A stretch of DNA of 45,564 nt, from contig JADHWK010000016.1 of assembly GCA_016783505.1 (NCBI GenBank), positions 1-45,564 on the forward strand, written 5' to 3'. A program made the position numbers and the translations under genes. How positions within the stretch are numbered: position 1 is the stretch's first letter; the number at the start of each line of letters is the position of its first letter. This document shows, piece after piece, positions 1 to 9,608 of the stretch. This DNA comes from Candidatus Zhuqueibacterota bacterium. Its GTDB lineage: Bacteria > BS750m-G25. The notes below the pieces were generated by a model that saw only the letters and a program-made list of their open reading frames with translations, ran no database searches and was not told the origin of the DNA.

Positions 1-727
1 GGTCCAGCTCCACGGCCTTCTGGTAGTTCTCAATGGCTTCCTCGAAGCGGCCTGTCTTCATATACAGATCGGCCATGGAATCGTATGGGTTGGGCTCGTC
101 GGGGATCAGTCTGATATAGTCTTTGAAGGCCTGCTCGGCTTTTTCATATTCACCGATCTCCCGGTAGGCATAGCCCAACTGGTTGTAAGGCGGCGGATAG
201 TCCTTATCCAGGGCGACGGCGGCCTCAAGTTCAGCAATTGCCTTGTCATCTTCGTCACGGCCGTAGTACGCGATACCCAGGAGATTACGTGCCCGCTTGT
301 CTTTCGGATATTTCCGCGCCAGTTGCTTGCGCAGTTTGAGCCGCTCGCCAAGATTGTTGTCCAGCCAGAAGGCCTTTCTCTGTTCAATAAGCAGCCGCTC
401 GCCCTCGGATACTTTGTCCGCCAGGGCCACGGCCTGCTTAAGGTGACTTTTCAGATCCTCATCGGAGGTAAAGTCAAAGGATCGGTACAGGTAGGCCTGG
501 GCGAAGTCGGGGTCCAGCTCGATGGCCTTATCGAAGTGTTCCCTGGCTTCATCCGTGCGGAGATGCTCAGACATTTCTCGTGCCTCTAGGAAGACCGCCC
601 GGGCCTCCTCCGATTGTGTGGTGATGGGAATCTCCAATTCTTTGCGGGCACATCCTAACTGAAGGATGAGTAACAGCGCAAAAAAGAAGACCCAAACTTT
701 GCTTAAGCCTATGAACAGCTTTTTCAT
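1..727 (-). CDS. TPR-repeat lipoprotein, 3' end outside window
   Basis: This leftward gene runs off the left edge; about 242 codons are visible. The ATG at 727-725 is preceded by a strong GGAGGAGG ribosome site. The N-terminus is a lipoprotein signal: Lys-Lys, a hydrophobic run, then a lipobox ending L-Q-L-G-C at about residue 27. After that come several tetratricopeptide repeats with typical phrases such as FDKAIELDPDFAQAYLY, YNQLGYAYREIGEYEKAEQAF and MADLYMKTGRFEEAIENYQKA. TPR lipoproteins of this kind are scaffolds on the periplasmic side of a membrane; no specific partner can be named. It is divergent from glgA, so the two do not share a transcript. The family assignment is safe, the cellular role is unknown. 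Confidence 0.85.
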   Translation of the reverse strand, partial: MKKLFIGLSKVWVFFFALLLILQLGCARKELEIPITTQSEEARAVFLEAREMSEHLRTDEAREHFDKAIELDPDFAQAYLYRSFDFTSDEDLKSHLKQAVALADKVSEGERLLIEQRKAFWLDNNLGERLKLRKQLARKYPKDKRARNLLGIAYYGRDEDDKAIAELEAAVALDKDYPPPYNQLGYAYREIGEYEKAEQAFKDYIRLIPDEPNPYDSMADLYMKTGRFEEAIENYQKAVELD

Positions 728-1173
728 GATGATTCCTCCTCCTTTATTATGGTATTGAGTGTTTTTTATAAATCTTTTTTTATCGTTTCCAAATACTTTT
801 GATCCACTTTCAAAAAATCCCCAACTTGCCCCTTTGTTAAGTAAAACTACCACCTAACCCGTAATTATACTATATACTGAAGTATAATACTCTAAAGTCG
901 TTATGGACTTCTGTTGTAAAAACCGCTACCCATATAACTGCCTCCTTCAAATTTTAATTGTAGGATCTTTGGTAACGTACTATACTGCATCATACATTAT
1001 ATCAACATAAAAATATAAGGCATTTATTATAAAATGTCAAGAAAAAAGTAAGAGGGTCGGGATAAAACCTCCCTAACCCCTCCGTAAGCTCCCGATATTT
1101 ATTATTGATTATTTCCATAATTATTATTATATTTAAATGGTTACAAATTTCACAAACAATTTTGGGGTTGCCC
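728..1173. other. AT-rich divergent intergenic region
   Basis: This 446-base gap separates the leftward lipoprotein from rightward glgA and must hold the promoters of both. TATAAT-like hexamers are present on the plus strand at 883-888 and on the minus strand at 869-864, but neither has a clear TTGACA partner at the right spacing. No coding stretch or RNA gene is convincing here. Confidence 0.4.
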
Positions 1174-2640
1174 TTGAAAATTCTATTTGTGGCCAGCGAA
1201 ATGGTGCCATTTGCCAAGACCGGCGGTCTTGCGGATGTGGCCGGGGCCCTGCCCAAGGCCCTTAAGGATCAGGGACACGACATCCGGGTGATGATGCCCA
1301 AATATGGGGTCATCAAGGACAGGCGTTTCAACCTGCGGAGTGTCATCCGGCTGATGGAGATCAGGATACCCATGGGCGGGGAGGTGAAGATTGCCTCTGT
1401 AAAATCGGGGTTTACCCCCCGCAGCCGGGTGCAGACCTATTTTCTGGAATACAAGTCCTACTTTGGCCGGGAGGGGCTTTATGGAGCCACCAAAACAGGA
1501 CGGGACTATCCCGATAATGCCGAACGGTTCATCCTCTTCTGCCGGGGGGTATTGGAGACCTTAAAGATGCTCTATTGGCAACCCGACATCATCCATTGCA
1601 ATGATTGGCAGATGGCACTGATCCCCCTATATCTGAAGACTCTGTATAAGGACGACGAATTCTTTAAAGACACCAAAACGTTGCTCACCATCCACAACCT
1701 GGCTTACCAAGGAAATTTTGATCCATCGGCGGTGAAGAAAGCAGGGCTGGACGAGGCAATTTTTTATCCGGGGAGCGGGGTCGAATTCTACGGAAAATTT
1801 AGCTTTCTCAAATCGGGAATCGTGCATGCTGATGTGTTGAGCACGGTCAGCCGGCGGTATGCCCAGGAGATTCAAAGCCTCCCCGAATACGGTTACGGCC
1901 TGGAGGTGGTGCTTAAGAGCCGAAGCGAGGATCTTTATGGGATCGTCAACGGAATTGACTACCAGGTCTGGAACCCCGAGACGGACACCTTAATCCCCCA
2001 CAACTATTCCCCAGAAGACCCTACGGGCAAGCTGGAGAACAAGAAGGCCCTAGTGGAAGGGCAGAAGATGCCCTTTCAGGCCGGGGTTCCCCTTATTGGG
2101 ATCATCTCCCGGCTGGCCGATCAGAAGGGGTTCGACATCTTGGCTGGAGCTTTGGATGATATCATGAAGCTGGATGTTCAGTTCGTCCTGCTGGGGACCG
2201 GCGACCGCAGCTACCACCGGCTGTTTAACCAGGTGGGCAGGAGGTTTCCCCAGAATATGGGGATCAATCTGAACTTTGACAATCGGCTGGCCCACTTAAT
2301 CGAGGCTGGGGCGGACGCCTTCCTGATGCCCTCCCGCTATGAACCCTGTGGTTTGAATCAACTCTACAGCCTGAAGTACGGAACCATCCCCATCGTCCGG
2401 GAGACGGGGGGGCTGGCGGATACCATCATTAATTTTAACCCCAAGACAGGGGAAGGAACGGGGTTTGTGTTCCGGGATTATTCATCCCAGGCGCTTTATA
2501 AGGCGGTGGCCCGGGCGGTGAGGACCTTTAAGAATCAAGTTCAATGGAAGAAATTGATGGGAAACGCCATGGCCCAGGATTTTTCTTGGGAGGCCTCGGC
2601 TGAAAAATATGCTGAGCTCTATCAAAAAGCGTGTGGGTAG
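1174..2640 (+). CDS. glgA: Glycogen/starch synthase (ADP-glucose type, GT5)
   Basis: Transfers glucose from ADP-glucose (possibly UDP-glucose) to the growing alpha-1,4-glucan in the cytoplasm. I choose the TTG at 1174 because the protein then begins MKILFVASEMVPFAKTGGLA, the standard GlgA N-terminus with the KTGG nucleotide-sugar loop at residues 15-18. A longer reading from ATG 1105 would add 23 unusual residues. The second Rossmann domain carries SRLADQKG and the retaining GT5 signature PSRYEPCGLNQLY with the E-x7-E pair. The length of 488 residues is normal. No other glycogen gene is adjacent and a terminator follows, so it is probably monocistronic. Confidence 0.93.
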   Translation: MKILFVASEMVPFAKTGGLADVAGALPKALKDQGHDIRVMMPKYGVIKDRRFNLRSVIRLMEIRIPMGGEVKIASVKSGFTPRSRVQTYFLEYKSYFGREGLYGATKTGRDYPDNAERFILFCRGVLETLKMLYWQPDIIHCNDWQMALIPLYLKTLYKDDEFFKDTKTLLTIHNLAYQGNFDPSAVKKAGLDEAIFYPGSGVEFYGKFSFLKSGIVHADVLSTVSRRYAQEIQSLPEYGYGLEVVLKSRSEDLYGIVNGIDYQVWNPETDTLIPHNYSPEDPTGKLENKKALVEGQKMPFQAGVPLIGIISRLADQKGFDILAGALDDIMKLDVQFVLLGTGDRSYHRLFNQVGRRFPQNMGINLNFDNRLAHLIEAGADAFLMPSRYEPCGLNQLYSLKYGTIPIVRETGGLADTIINFNPKTGEGTGFVFRDYSSQALYKAVARAVRTFKNQVQWKKLMGNAMAQDFSWEASAEKYAELYQKACG

Positions 2641-2669
2641 GTAATTCCCGGTTCGTCGTTGTGCTTATT

Positions 2670-2699
2670 AAAAGCCAGGCCTCCGCTTGGCTTTTTTTC
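2670..2699 (+). terminator. Rho-independent terminator of glgA
   Basis: An 11-bp stem (AAAAGCCAGGC / GCTTGGCTTTT, one G-U pair) with a four-base loop CTCC is followed by a run of T. It lies 30 bases after the glgA stop. It is the only classic terminator I can see in the window. Confidence 0.8.
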
Positions 2700-2773
2700 T
2701 CCAAGTTTATCCTTGACTAAAACCGTTTTTTTGGTTATATTAAAGCCGATTTTTGGGAAAGAGGGGATACATT

Positions 2774-3976
2774 TTGGTTGTGAGTCAACCACTCCGCTGG
2801 GTTTTTCTTTTGATTTTTCTGGGATTCTGGGGATGCTCCGAGGTTAAAAATCCGGCCGGGAGCGGGGCGGTGGACCTGTCGGGGCGGGGCAGATTATATT
2901 CCGATACATTATTTGCCACCCTGGACACCTTCTACACCACCCTGGTGAGCACCGGCGCCAGCAATCAACTGTTGCTGGGAGAATACCGGGGACTCAGAAC
3001 CCGGACCCTGCTCAGATTTGAGAATCTGCCTGACAGCGGCTCCGTGATCGATTCAGCAGCCCTCATCCTCTATTACTTCAACGCGGTGGGGTGGGATTCG
3101 TCCTCCAGGTTCTTAGCCCAGGCCTACCGGGTCATGGAGGATTGGGTAGAAAATGATACCGTAAACTATGCTGTTTCCTACGAAGACAATATCAGCGAGC
3201 CCGTTTGGATTGACCCTACCGCAGACAGTTTAGTTTTGTCCATTGATACCACCTTGATACAGAACTGGGTCAACGGGGATACCACCGGTAAGAGACGGGG
3301 TCTTCTGATTGATTTCCATGAAGCCACCTTCATCCAGAGCTTTTATTCCCGCACCACTTCCAAAGAACCCGTTCTTAGGTTGGGGGTCAGGCAACCGGAT
3401 ACTACCTTTGCCGACAGCCTTGTCTTTCTCCCCGACACTACCCTGCTTGACACCGCTACCGCCGATCTGTTTGTGCTGGACTATAGTGGACATTCAAATT
3501 TACTTGATCTCAACAGACTTTACCTGGGTCATGGGGCCTCCAGGCGCATTTTGCTGAAACTTGATATACCCGATACAATTCCTCCTACCTCAACCATAAA
3601 TCAGGCCTTGCTGGAGCTCTTTGTTGATCAGGGGGATTCTGCCAATGTGGGGCAGATGAGCGCCAATCCCAGACCGAACATAGAGCTATACCGGATAACC
3701 TCGCCCGACTGGCCGAGCTCCCCTTCTTCGGTTACAGTTGATTCGGCCTATTACTTGTCGGGCAGCCTCTATCAAGCTAAACTGGAAGTGAATATTCATC
3801 CTCTTTTTCAGGGTTGGGTGAGGGGGGACTGGGAGAACATGGGAGTTTTGATCAAATCCTATTTCGATCATACTGATGTGGATCAGCAGGCCTTTTACTC
3901 TTCGGAAGAACCTGATTCGTTACTACGACCCCGACTTCAGTTGATTTATTCCATCGAAGATGAAGGGTCGGATTAG
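2774..3976 (+). CDS. Secreted lipoprotein with DNRLRE-like beta-sandwich repeats
   Basis: The N-terminus is a hydrophobic signal ending in FLGFWGC, which suits a lipoprotein although Phe at -3 is not the usual lipobox residue. I prefer the TTG at 2774, seven bases after a GAGGGG ribosome site; TTG 2753 and GTG 2780 are in frame as well. The mature protein has two similar halves, each with phrases such as RTRTLLRFENLPDSGSVIDSA / RRILLKLDIPDTIPPTSTIN and W-x-G-D near the end. That is the pattern of DNRLRE/TGF-propeptide-like carbohydrate or cell-surface modules: conserved Asp-rich turns and 'AxLxLY' strands. Seven bases separate it from the outer-membrane barrel gene, suggesting co-transcription. 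Function beyond an extracellular or envelope role is unknown. Confidence 0.65.
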   Translation: MVVSQPLRWVFLLIFLGFWGCSEVKNPAGSGAVDLSGRGRLYSDTLFATLDTFYTTLVSTGASNQLLLGEYRGLRTRTLLRFENLPDSGSVIDSAALILYYFNAVGWDSSSRFLAQAYRVMEDWVENDTVNYAVSYEDNISEPVWIDPTADSLVLSIDTTLIQNWVNGDTTGKRRGLLIDFHEATFIQSFYSRTTSKEPVLRLGVRQPDTTFADSLVFLPDTTLLDTATADLFVLDYSGHSNLLDLNRLYLGHGASRRILLKLDIPDTIPPTSTINQALLELFVDQGDSANVGQMSANPRPNIELYRITSPDWPSSPSSVTVDSAYYLSGSLYQAKLEVNIHPLFQGWVRGDWENMGVLIKSYFDHTDVDQQAFYSSEEPDSLLRPRLQLIYSIEDEGSD

Positions 3977-3982
3977 ACAAAA

Positions 3983-5179
3983 ATGCAGATAAATAAGCAA
4001 GTATCACTGATTGTACTCGCCGGGTTGCTCTGGGGCTATCAGGGCCTTCAGGCATTTTCTGTCTTCTCCGCCAATGGATTAGGGGAGATGCGGGTTTTCC
4101 CCAGCGGCCGGGTGGCCGCCTTGGGGGGAGCCGGGATCGCCCTGGCCGATTCCCAATCCCTAAACCTGGCTAACCCTGCCGCCTGGGGTGCGGTGAACCG
4201 CACCCTGATGACGATAGCCATGGTCGCCGATCGCACCGTCATCGAAGATTCCGATAACCTTAACCCTTCTTTCGACGCCGGACTGGAGGGATTTTCCATA
4301 GCTTTTTACCCAGGCCGGGGTTGGGCCTTTGGGGGGGGACTTCAGAGGGTGAGCCGGGTTTCCTATGGTTTCTATTGGCAGGACACCTTCGTCGAACACA
4401 ACTATGAAGAATCACTGACGGGAAAAGGGGGGCTGAATGCCGCCTTTTTTTCCTTAGCCCACCGGCATCGAGGAAGGCTTTTCCTGGGGGTAAGTGCCCG
4501 GTTCCTCTTCGGCCAAATTTATCGCCGCTGGAAAGTGGACTATGATGACTTGGTGGACACTGATAACCGGTCAACCTCGATTTTCAAGGGCTGGCAGGCC
4601 GAGGGGGGGATTATCTACCGCTTAACCCCCCGGCTTTCCTTGGGGGCGACGGTGGGGGGACCATCACGGCTAACCCGAACCCTCCGTGATACCACCCAGG
4701 CTGATACCAGTCGGTGGGAGGAAGAGGTTGACTGGCCGCTGTCCCTTGGGGTGGGAGTGACCTATAATCTCCATCCACGCATACTGGTATGTTCCGACCT
4801 TCGATGGGTGAACTGGGCCGGGGTTTCGTCGGTGATGGGGCAAAAGTCGGGATATCAAAATAGCTATCGGCTGGCCCTGGGTGGGGAGGTGCTTCCCCGT
4901 TCTGAAAAACCCAGGCGCTATTATCAGCGGGTATCCTATCGGCTCGGGGTTTCCTTCCAAACCCTTTACTGCAAAAGTGCCAACGAGAACCCGGTCAATG
5001 AGCTCTTTCTCACTTGGGGATTCGGCATTCCCCTACCCAGGGCCGCCTCCCGGCTGGATGTGGTCTTTGGGGTGGGCCGTCGGGGCTCAGTAGAGGAGAA
5101 CAACGCCGGGGAAAAGGTCTTTCAATTATCCCTCTTCTTGTGCAGCGGTGAACGATGGTTCCAAAGGAGGGTAAAATAA
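3983..5179 (+). CDS. Outer-membrane beta-barrel protein (PorV/UPF0164-like)
   Basis: 398 residues. It begins with a Sec signal (MQINKQVSLIVLAGLLWGY, cleavage near ALQAF-type site). The mature protein opens with the characteristic RVAALGGAGIALADSQSLNLANPAAW motif of the PorV/UPF0164 family of outer-membrane barrels, here quoted only in part: LGGAGIALAD and NPAAW. Alternating aromatic/hydrophobic strands continue to the C-terminus (for example VFGVGRRG, FQLSLFL). Relatives are related to FadL-type barrels and to type IX secretion components in Bacteroidetes; which role applies here cannot be decided. It follows the DNRLRE-like lipoprotein closely and precedes a TPR lipoprotein, so the three may form an envelope unit. 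Confidence 0.7.
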   Translation: MQINKQVSLIVLAGLLWGYQGLQAFSVFSANGLGEMRVFPSGRVAALGGAGIALADSQSLNLANPAAWGAVNRTLMTIAMVADRTVIEDSDNLNPSFDAGLEGFSIAFYPGRGWAFGGGLQRVSRVSYGFYWQDTFVEHNYEESLTGKGGLNAAFFSLAHRHRGRLFLGVSARFLFGQIYRRWKVDYDDLVDTDNRSTSIFKGWQAEGGIIYRLTPRLSLGATVGGPSRLTRTLRDTTQADTSRWEEEVDWPLSLGVGVTYNLHPRILVCSDLRWVNWAGVSSVMGQKSGYQNSYRLALGGEVLPRSEKPRRYYQRVSYRLGVSFQTLYCKSANENPVNELFLTWGFGIPLPRAASRLDVVFGVGRRGSVEENNAGEKVFQLSLFLCSGERWFQRRVK

Positions 5180-5257
5180 CCTTAAAGATTTATGCTGTCA
5201 GGATCAGCTTTCTGATTGTTCGTGATAACATCCTTAACAAATTTGAGGAGGACGACA

Positions 5258-6520
5258 ATGAAAAGGGCATCATTGCTGATGGGTTTGGGGATGGTTTGGG
5301 TGGCCATTGCTTTCTGGGGCTGTGCTGTCCAGAAGCCCATAGTGAAGAAGGAGATCAGTCCCGAGAGGCAAAGGGCGATTGCCGATTCCCTGGCCAGGGT
5401 GAGGGACCTGGAAATTCGCAAAAACCGGAGCATCGGCTACGAATATTACAAAAACAAACAGTATGAAGAGGCCAAGAAATACCTGTGGAAGGTGGTGCGG
5501 CTGGATGAGGCGGGCAAATACACCGACATCTACTCCTGGTTAGCCTACTGCTACATCAGTACCAACCAGGCCGACTCGGCCCAGCTCGTCTATGAGCGGG
5601 GCGTGGAGAAGGCCCCCGATGACGGGGATATGCACCTTCGGCTCGCCGATATTCTGTACCAGAAGGATGAAGTTGACCGGGCTATCGAGGAGTTTGAGAA
5701 GGGAGTGGCCTTAATCCCTGACAATCCCGACAACTTCAGAAAACTGGCCGATCTTTATCTGCGGAACGATGAGGTTGATGAGGCCATCCAGGTCTATCAG
5801 AGGGTGGTCGAGCTGGCCCCCGAGGATAAGGAAGCCCAGGAGACCCTGTCCCATCTGATCAAAACATCGGGGGATCAGGCTGCCTACATACAGAGCCTTG
5901 AGCAGGCGCTGATAAAGTTTCCCGATGACATCAAGACGATGATGGCCCTGGGCCGGGCCTATTTTGACGCCAACGAGAACCAGAAGGCCGCCCAGGTCTT
6001 TAACAGGCTTCTATCCTCAGATCCCAAGAACACCCAGGCCCTGGAATATCTGGGTAACACCTATCAAAATCTGGGGAAGTATCAGAAGGCCATCACCACC
6101 CAGAAGAAGATCCTGGGACTGGAACCCAAGAATGCCCGCATCATGTGTGACATCGCCTCCAGCTATAAATCCCTGAAACAGTACAAGACCGCCCGGTCAT
6201 ACGCCCGCCGGGCCCAGCGGGCCGATCCCAGTCTGGGACTGGTGTACGTAACCATAGGAGAGATCCTGGAGGCCTGTGCTGAGGTCTGCGTTGAGGGGAA
6301 GGGGGGAAAGATGATCTACGACGACAAGCTGGTCTACAAAATGGCCATTGAGGAATATGAGAAGGCCTATAAAGACCTGGAGTGGAAGGATTACGCCCGC
6401 AAGCGGGCCTCCGGGCTGAAGGGTTTTGTTCCCACTTCCGAGGACATTTTCTATCGAAAAGGGAGCGGCAAACCCATGGACAAGGCCTTAGGGAAATGCT
6501 ACCAGTGGATCTATGAATGA
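5258..6520 (+). CDS. TPR-repeat lipoprotein
   Basis: Starts at ATG 5258, right after a GAGGAGG ribosome site; an upstream in-frame ATG at 5216 would bury the signal peptide. The N-terminus MKRASLLMGLGMVWVAIAFWGC is a lipoprotein signal with Cys at residue 22. The rest is about eight tetratricopeptide repeats (for example AIEEFEKGVALIPDNPDNFRKLADLY-type units, YLGNTYQNLGKYQKAI) in 420 residues. The basic, lysine-rich C-terminus (residues ~350-420) is outside the repeats. The stop overlaps the rpiB start by four bases (ATGA), implying translational coupling with a metabolic gene of unrelated function. Likely anchored in the outer or inner membrane as an assembly scaffold. Confidence 0.82.
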   Translation: MKRASLLMGLGMVWVAIAFWGCAVQKPIVKKEISPERQRAIADSLARVRDLEIRKNRSIGYEYYKNKQYEEAKKYLWKVVRLDEAGKYTDIYSWLAYCYISTNQADSAQLVYERGVEKAPDDGDMHLRLADILYQKDEVDRAIEEFEKGVALIPDNPDNFRKLADLYLRNDEVDEAIQVYQRVVELAPEDKEAQETLSHLIKTSGDQAAYIQSLEQALIKFPDDIKTMMALGRAYFDANENQKAAQVFNRLLSSDPKNTQALEYLGNTYQNLGKYQKAITTQKKILGLEPKNARIMCDIASSYKSLKQYKTARSYARRAQRADPSLGLVYVTIGEILEACAEVCVEGKGGKMIYDDKLVYKMAIEEYEKAYKDLEWKDYARKRASGLKGFVPTSEDIFYRKGSGKPMDKALGKCYQWIYE

Positions 6521-6963
6521 TGAAAGTCCTGCTGGCTGCTGATCATGGGGGGTATTCCCTGAAGGAGGGGATAAAGCCCGTGCTGGATGCCCTGAACATT
6601 CTTTACGATGATCAGGGCACTTTTTCAATAGACCCGGTGGATGATTATCCCGATCTTGGCTACCGGGCGGCATTGCGGGTCTCCAAGGGGGAATTCGACC
6701 GGGGGGTGTTGATCTGTGGGTCGGGGATCGGGATGTCCATGGTGGCCAACAAGGTCCCCGGGGTGCGAGCGGCTCTGTGCATGAACCCGGAACAAGCACG
6801 CTTGAGCCGCAGCCACAACGACGCTAACATCCTGGTGCTGGCGGGATGGTTTACGTCAGCTTCCGCCGCCGAGGAGATTGTCAGGGCCTGGTTTGGGGCT
6901 GAATTTGAGGGGGGGAGACACCGACGGCGGGTGGACAAGATTCGTCGCCTTACTGGATTGTAA
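6517..6963 (+). CDS. rpiB: Ribose-5-phosphate isomerase B
   Basis: Interconverts ribose 5-phosphate and ribulose 5-phosphate in the pentose phosphate pathway. The 148-residue protein has the LacA/B-RpiB signature: an N-terminal AADHGG, the catalytic-cysteine loop VLICGSGIGMSM, then KVPGVRAALC and the HNDANILVLAGW segment. The start ATG at 6517 overlaps the previous TGA; the next ATG (6520) would remove only one residue. In many bacteria rpiB sits next to glyA, and the same order rpiB-glyA is seen here with a repeat-bearing gap of 252 bases between them. Confidence 0.92.
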   Translation: MMKVLLAADHGGYSLKEGIKPVLDALNILYDDQGTFSIDPVDDYPDLGYRAALRVSKGEFDRGVLICGSGIGMSMVANKVPGVRAALCMNPEQARLSRSHNDANILVLAGWFTSASAAEEIVRAWFGAEFEGGRHRRRVDKIRRLTGL

Positions 6964-7085
6964 GGTAGGAGCTACGCACAACCTATCTAAAGATAAAGTT
7001 CTGGTTAATGCTCTGTTTAACAAATAGTTAACCAGAACCGTTCTTTAGAGCGGTTCCAAAGACAACCCTCTGAATTTAAAATTCT
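6962..7085. repeat. Partial copy of the ~240-bp MITE-like repeat (family A)
   Basis: The stretch AGTTCTGGTTAA ... TTAACCAGAACCG(T/C)TCT TTAGAGCGGTTC matches the core of the copies at 13384-13626 and 35110-35353. The left part ACCTATC-GATAaaGTTC also matches, but this copy has TCTAAAGA where the others carry the TCCCGAA palindrome. Both outer inverted termini are missing, so it is an eroded or truncated copy. The internal GAACCG..CGGTTC segment is itself a hairpin. Confidence 0.7.
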
Positions 7086-7215
7086 TTTATTTCTAGACAG
7101 CTTGGAGCAAATTTTTACCCAGTAAGATCTAACAATGTCTACCTGCCAGTCATGGCGACCTTGTCTTGAGAAAGCTAAGTCATTGATATTTAGGGAATGA
7201 CGAAAAGAGGATCCC

Positions 7216-8505
7216 ATGGATAAATTAAAGGAATATGACGGCGAGGTCTATCAGGCCATTCGGGGGGAGATCTCCCGGGAGAACGATACCCTGGAGATGA
7301 TCGCCTCGGAGAACTTCGTCTCCCCGGCGGTGCTTCAGGCTATGGGCTCGGTGATGACCAACAAGTATGCCGAGGGCTATCCCGGGAAGAGGTATTACGG
7401 GGGATGTGAATTTGTGGACGTGGCCGAGGACCTGGCCCGGGAGCGGGCCAAGCAATTGTTCAAGTGCGATTACGCCAACGCCCAGCCCCACTCGGGGTCG
7501 CAGGCGAACATGGCCGTCTATTTTGCCTTCCTCAAGCCGGGGGATATGTTTATGGGCATGGATCTCTCCTGCGGGGGGCACCTGACCCACGGTAGCCCGG
7601 TAAACTTCTCCGGTCAGCTCTACCGAGTCACCACCTACGGAATAAGCCAGGAAACGGGGCGCATTGATTACGACTCCGTGGCCCTACGGGTCAAAGTCGA
7701 ACGGCCCAAGCTCATCATGACCGGGGCCTCGGCTTATCCCCGGGTGATTGATTTTGCCCGTTTTCGGGAGATTGCCGATTCGGTGGGGGCCTACCTGATC
7801 GCCGACATCGCCCACATCGCCGGGCTGGTGGCGGTGGGTCTTCATCCCGATCCCCTGCCGTACTCTCATGCGGTAACCACCACCACTCACAAGACCCTGC
7901 GGGGCCCCCGGGGGGGGATGATCCTGATGGGAAAAGACATGGAAAACCCGATGGGCATCGTCGCCCCTAAAAGCGGCCGGGTGAAGATGCTCTCGGAGGT
8001 GCTGGACTCGGTGGTCATGCCCGGTATCCAGGGGGGACCGCTGATGCACGTGATTGCTGCCAAGGCGGTGGCCCTGAAAGAGGCCCTGGAACCGTCGTTT
8101 ACCGATTACCAAAAGCAGATTGTGGACAATGCCAAAGCGCTGGCGGAGACCCTGCTGGGATATGGTTTTGACCTGGTCTCCGGGGGAACCGACAATCACC
8201 TGATGCTGGTTGATTTGCGGAACAATGATTTGACGGGCAAGGCGGCTGAGAACGCCCTGGAAAAGGCTGGTATTACGGTGAACAAAAACATGGTACCCTT
8301 CGACACCAGAAGCCCCCTTGTCACCAGCGGTATTCGGATCGGCACCCCGGCCCTGACCACTAGGGGGATGAAGGAGCCCGAGATGAAGCTCATCGGGGGG
8401 ATGATCAACCAGGTGCTCTCCGATGTTGAGAATGCAAGCCTTCAACAGCAGGTTAAGGGTGAGGTCTTCGAGTTATGCCAGGGCTTTCCTTTGTATAAAG
8501 CCTAA
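7216..8505 (+). CDS. glyA: Serine hydroxymethyltransferase
   Basis: PLP enzyme that converts serine and tetrahydrofolate to glycine and methylene-tetrahydrofolate; main source of one-carbon units. 429 residues, close to the family norm. Visible signatures are the N-terminal [13 protein letters not shown], the [15 protein letters not shown] substrate loop, [11 protein letters not shown], and the Schiff-base lysine in [14 protein letters not shown]. An AGAGGA ribosome site lies just before ATG 7216. The downstream neighbour is an AT-rich accessory gene, so the operon is probably interrupted here. Confidence 0.96.
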   Translation: MDKLKEYDGEVYQAIRGEISRENDTLEMIASENFVSPAVLQAMGSVMTNKYAEGYPGKRYYGGCEFVDVAEDLARERAKQLFKCDYANAQPHSGSQANMAVYFAFLKPGDMFMGMDLSCGGHLTHGSPVNFSGQLYRVTTYGISQETGRIDYDSVALRVKVERPKLIMTGASAYPRVIDFARFREIADSVGAYLIADIAHIAGLVAVGLHPDPLPYSHAVTTTTHKTLRGPRGGMILMGKDMENPMGIVAPKSGRVKMLSEVLDSVVMPGIQGGPLMHVIAAKAVALKEALEPSFTDYQKQIVDNAKALAETLLGYGFDLVSGGTDNHLMLVDLRNNDLTGKAAENALEKAGITVNKNMVPFDTRSPLVTSGIRIGTPALTTRGMKEPEMKLIGGMINQVLSDVENASLQQQVKGEVFELCQGFPLYKA

Positions 8506-8535
8506 CGTTCCAATACATAGGGTGGCAAAATCAAG

Positions 8536-9438
8536 ATGGAAAGTATGGGTGACAAAAAAAAATTAGAATTTAGAAATAATATTTTTTGCAAAGAATGTCA
8601 TTCTGTTCTTAAAATAGAAGATTTAACTTTTCAAGCATATTTTCATTCTGATGAAATTACTTGTGCATATTGCAAACAAAAACTTGACCTTTGGGATTGC
8701 TTAAAAACTCAAATTGATCATATATTAGTTTCTTTTGGTTGGCATTATGGTTTATTAGGCTGTAAAGGTAGAAACATAAAAATCCTTCTGAAACCTAATG
8801 AATTACACAAATTAGACTTATCAAAAGAAATCGGAGATGGAGAATTACTTCATATTAATTACACACCTACTTCGGGCGACCTTTTTCCAATACAAATGCA
8901 TTCTAACAAACCAATTACACATCTTATGCCGAAAGTAATAAATCTCATTCCATATGCTGTCAAAGAAAATCCATCTAATACTGAGGTTAATATTTTTTAT
9001 TGGTTCGCAGCAAAAGAAGTAAAAGAAGATTTATCAACCATGTTGCTATTAGATGCATTTCGAAGATTTTATGAAGAAAATTATAGACATATGCTTGTTT
9101 CTGCTCAGACATCTATAGAAATTTTACAGTACAAATTCCTTAATGAGTTACTAAAATCAACCAAGATTTGTGAAGAAAGAATAAAATCTTTCCTTGAATA
9201 TAAAGCAACCTTTTCTGTTCAGTTATTTACATTAATGCCCTTTTTATCTAAAATAATGAAATTTCCAATACCAGCTCCACAGGTTATAAAAGGATTTAAA
9301 AATCTTGTGGATGATAGGAACGATGTCATTCACAGAGGAATTCCAGAAAAAGTATGGAATAAAAATCGGCTGCAAAATGAATTATTAAGTGCATTTATTT
9401 TATTTAAGTATTTTAGGATTATTCATAAAGTTTTTTAA
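8536..9438 (+). CDS. Zinc-ribbon protein with C-terminal HEPN-like Rx4H motif
   Basis: A 300-residue protein of unassigned family. The N-terminus has two CxxC knuckles (C18/C21 and C43/C46), a probable zinc ribbon. The C-terminal half is helical and contains R-N-D-V-I-H at residues 261-266, the Rx4H signature of HEPN-fold RNases, with a preceding acidic DD. Base composition is far more AT-rich than glyA before it, pointing to horizontal acquisition. It is the first of three AT-rich genes ending at an attC-like site. HEPN proteins are often effectors in toxin-antitoxin or anti-phage systems; here that role is inference from a short motif. Confidence 0.5.
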   Translation: MESMGDKKKLEFRNNIFCKECHSVLKIEDLTFQAYFHSDEITCAYCKQKLDLWDCLKTQIDHILVSFGWHYGLLGCKGRNIKILLKPNELHKLDLSKEIGDGELLHINYTPTSGDLFPIQMHSNKPITHLMPKVINLIPYAVKENPSNTEVNIFYWFAAKEVKEDLSTMLLLDAFRRFYEENYRHMLVSAQTSIEILQYKFLNELLKSTKICEERIKSFLEYKATFSVQLFTLMPFLSKIMKFPIPAPQVIKGFKNLVDDRNDVIHRGIPEKVWNKNRLQNELLSAFILFKYFRIIHKVF

Positions 9439-9608
9439 AACTTATATTTTTTTGCCTTATCCCGGCTATAGCTCATTCCACTGTGTTTTGTAGCTTCTAC
9501 TTGCTCCAGATGGATGTTTTCATCCGCCGGATGATTGATTATGAATGACCCCATCCATAGCGATTTTCTATGGAAAAAAATGAAGATCAATAAACATACA
9601 TATAAACA
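9439..9608. other. Gap with small hairpins inside the AT-rich island
   Basis: Contains CATCC-GCC-GGATG and other short inverted repeats near 9515-9535 but no T-tract, no reading frame and no attC-like organisation. The purpose is not visible. Confidence 0.3.

Noticed and set aside
1105-1173. Upstream ATG start for glgA
   Set aside because: Adds an Ile-rich stretch encoded by AT-rich spacer; the family N-terminus begins exactly at the TTG at 1174.
7225-8445. Long open frames opposite glyA on the minus strand
   Set aside because: They mirror glyA codon structure in GC-rich DNA and show no domain pattern or ribosome site.
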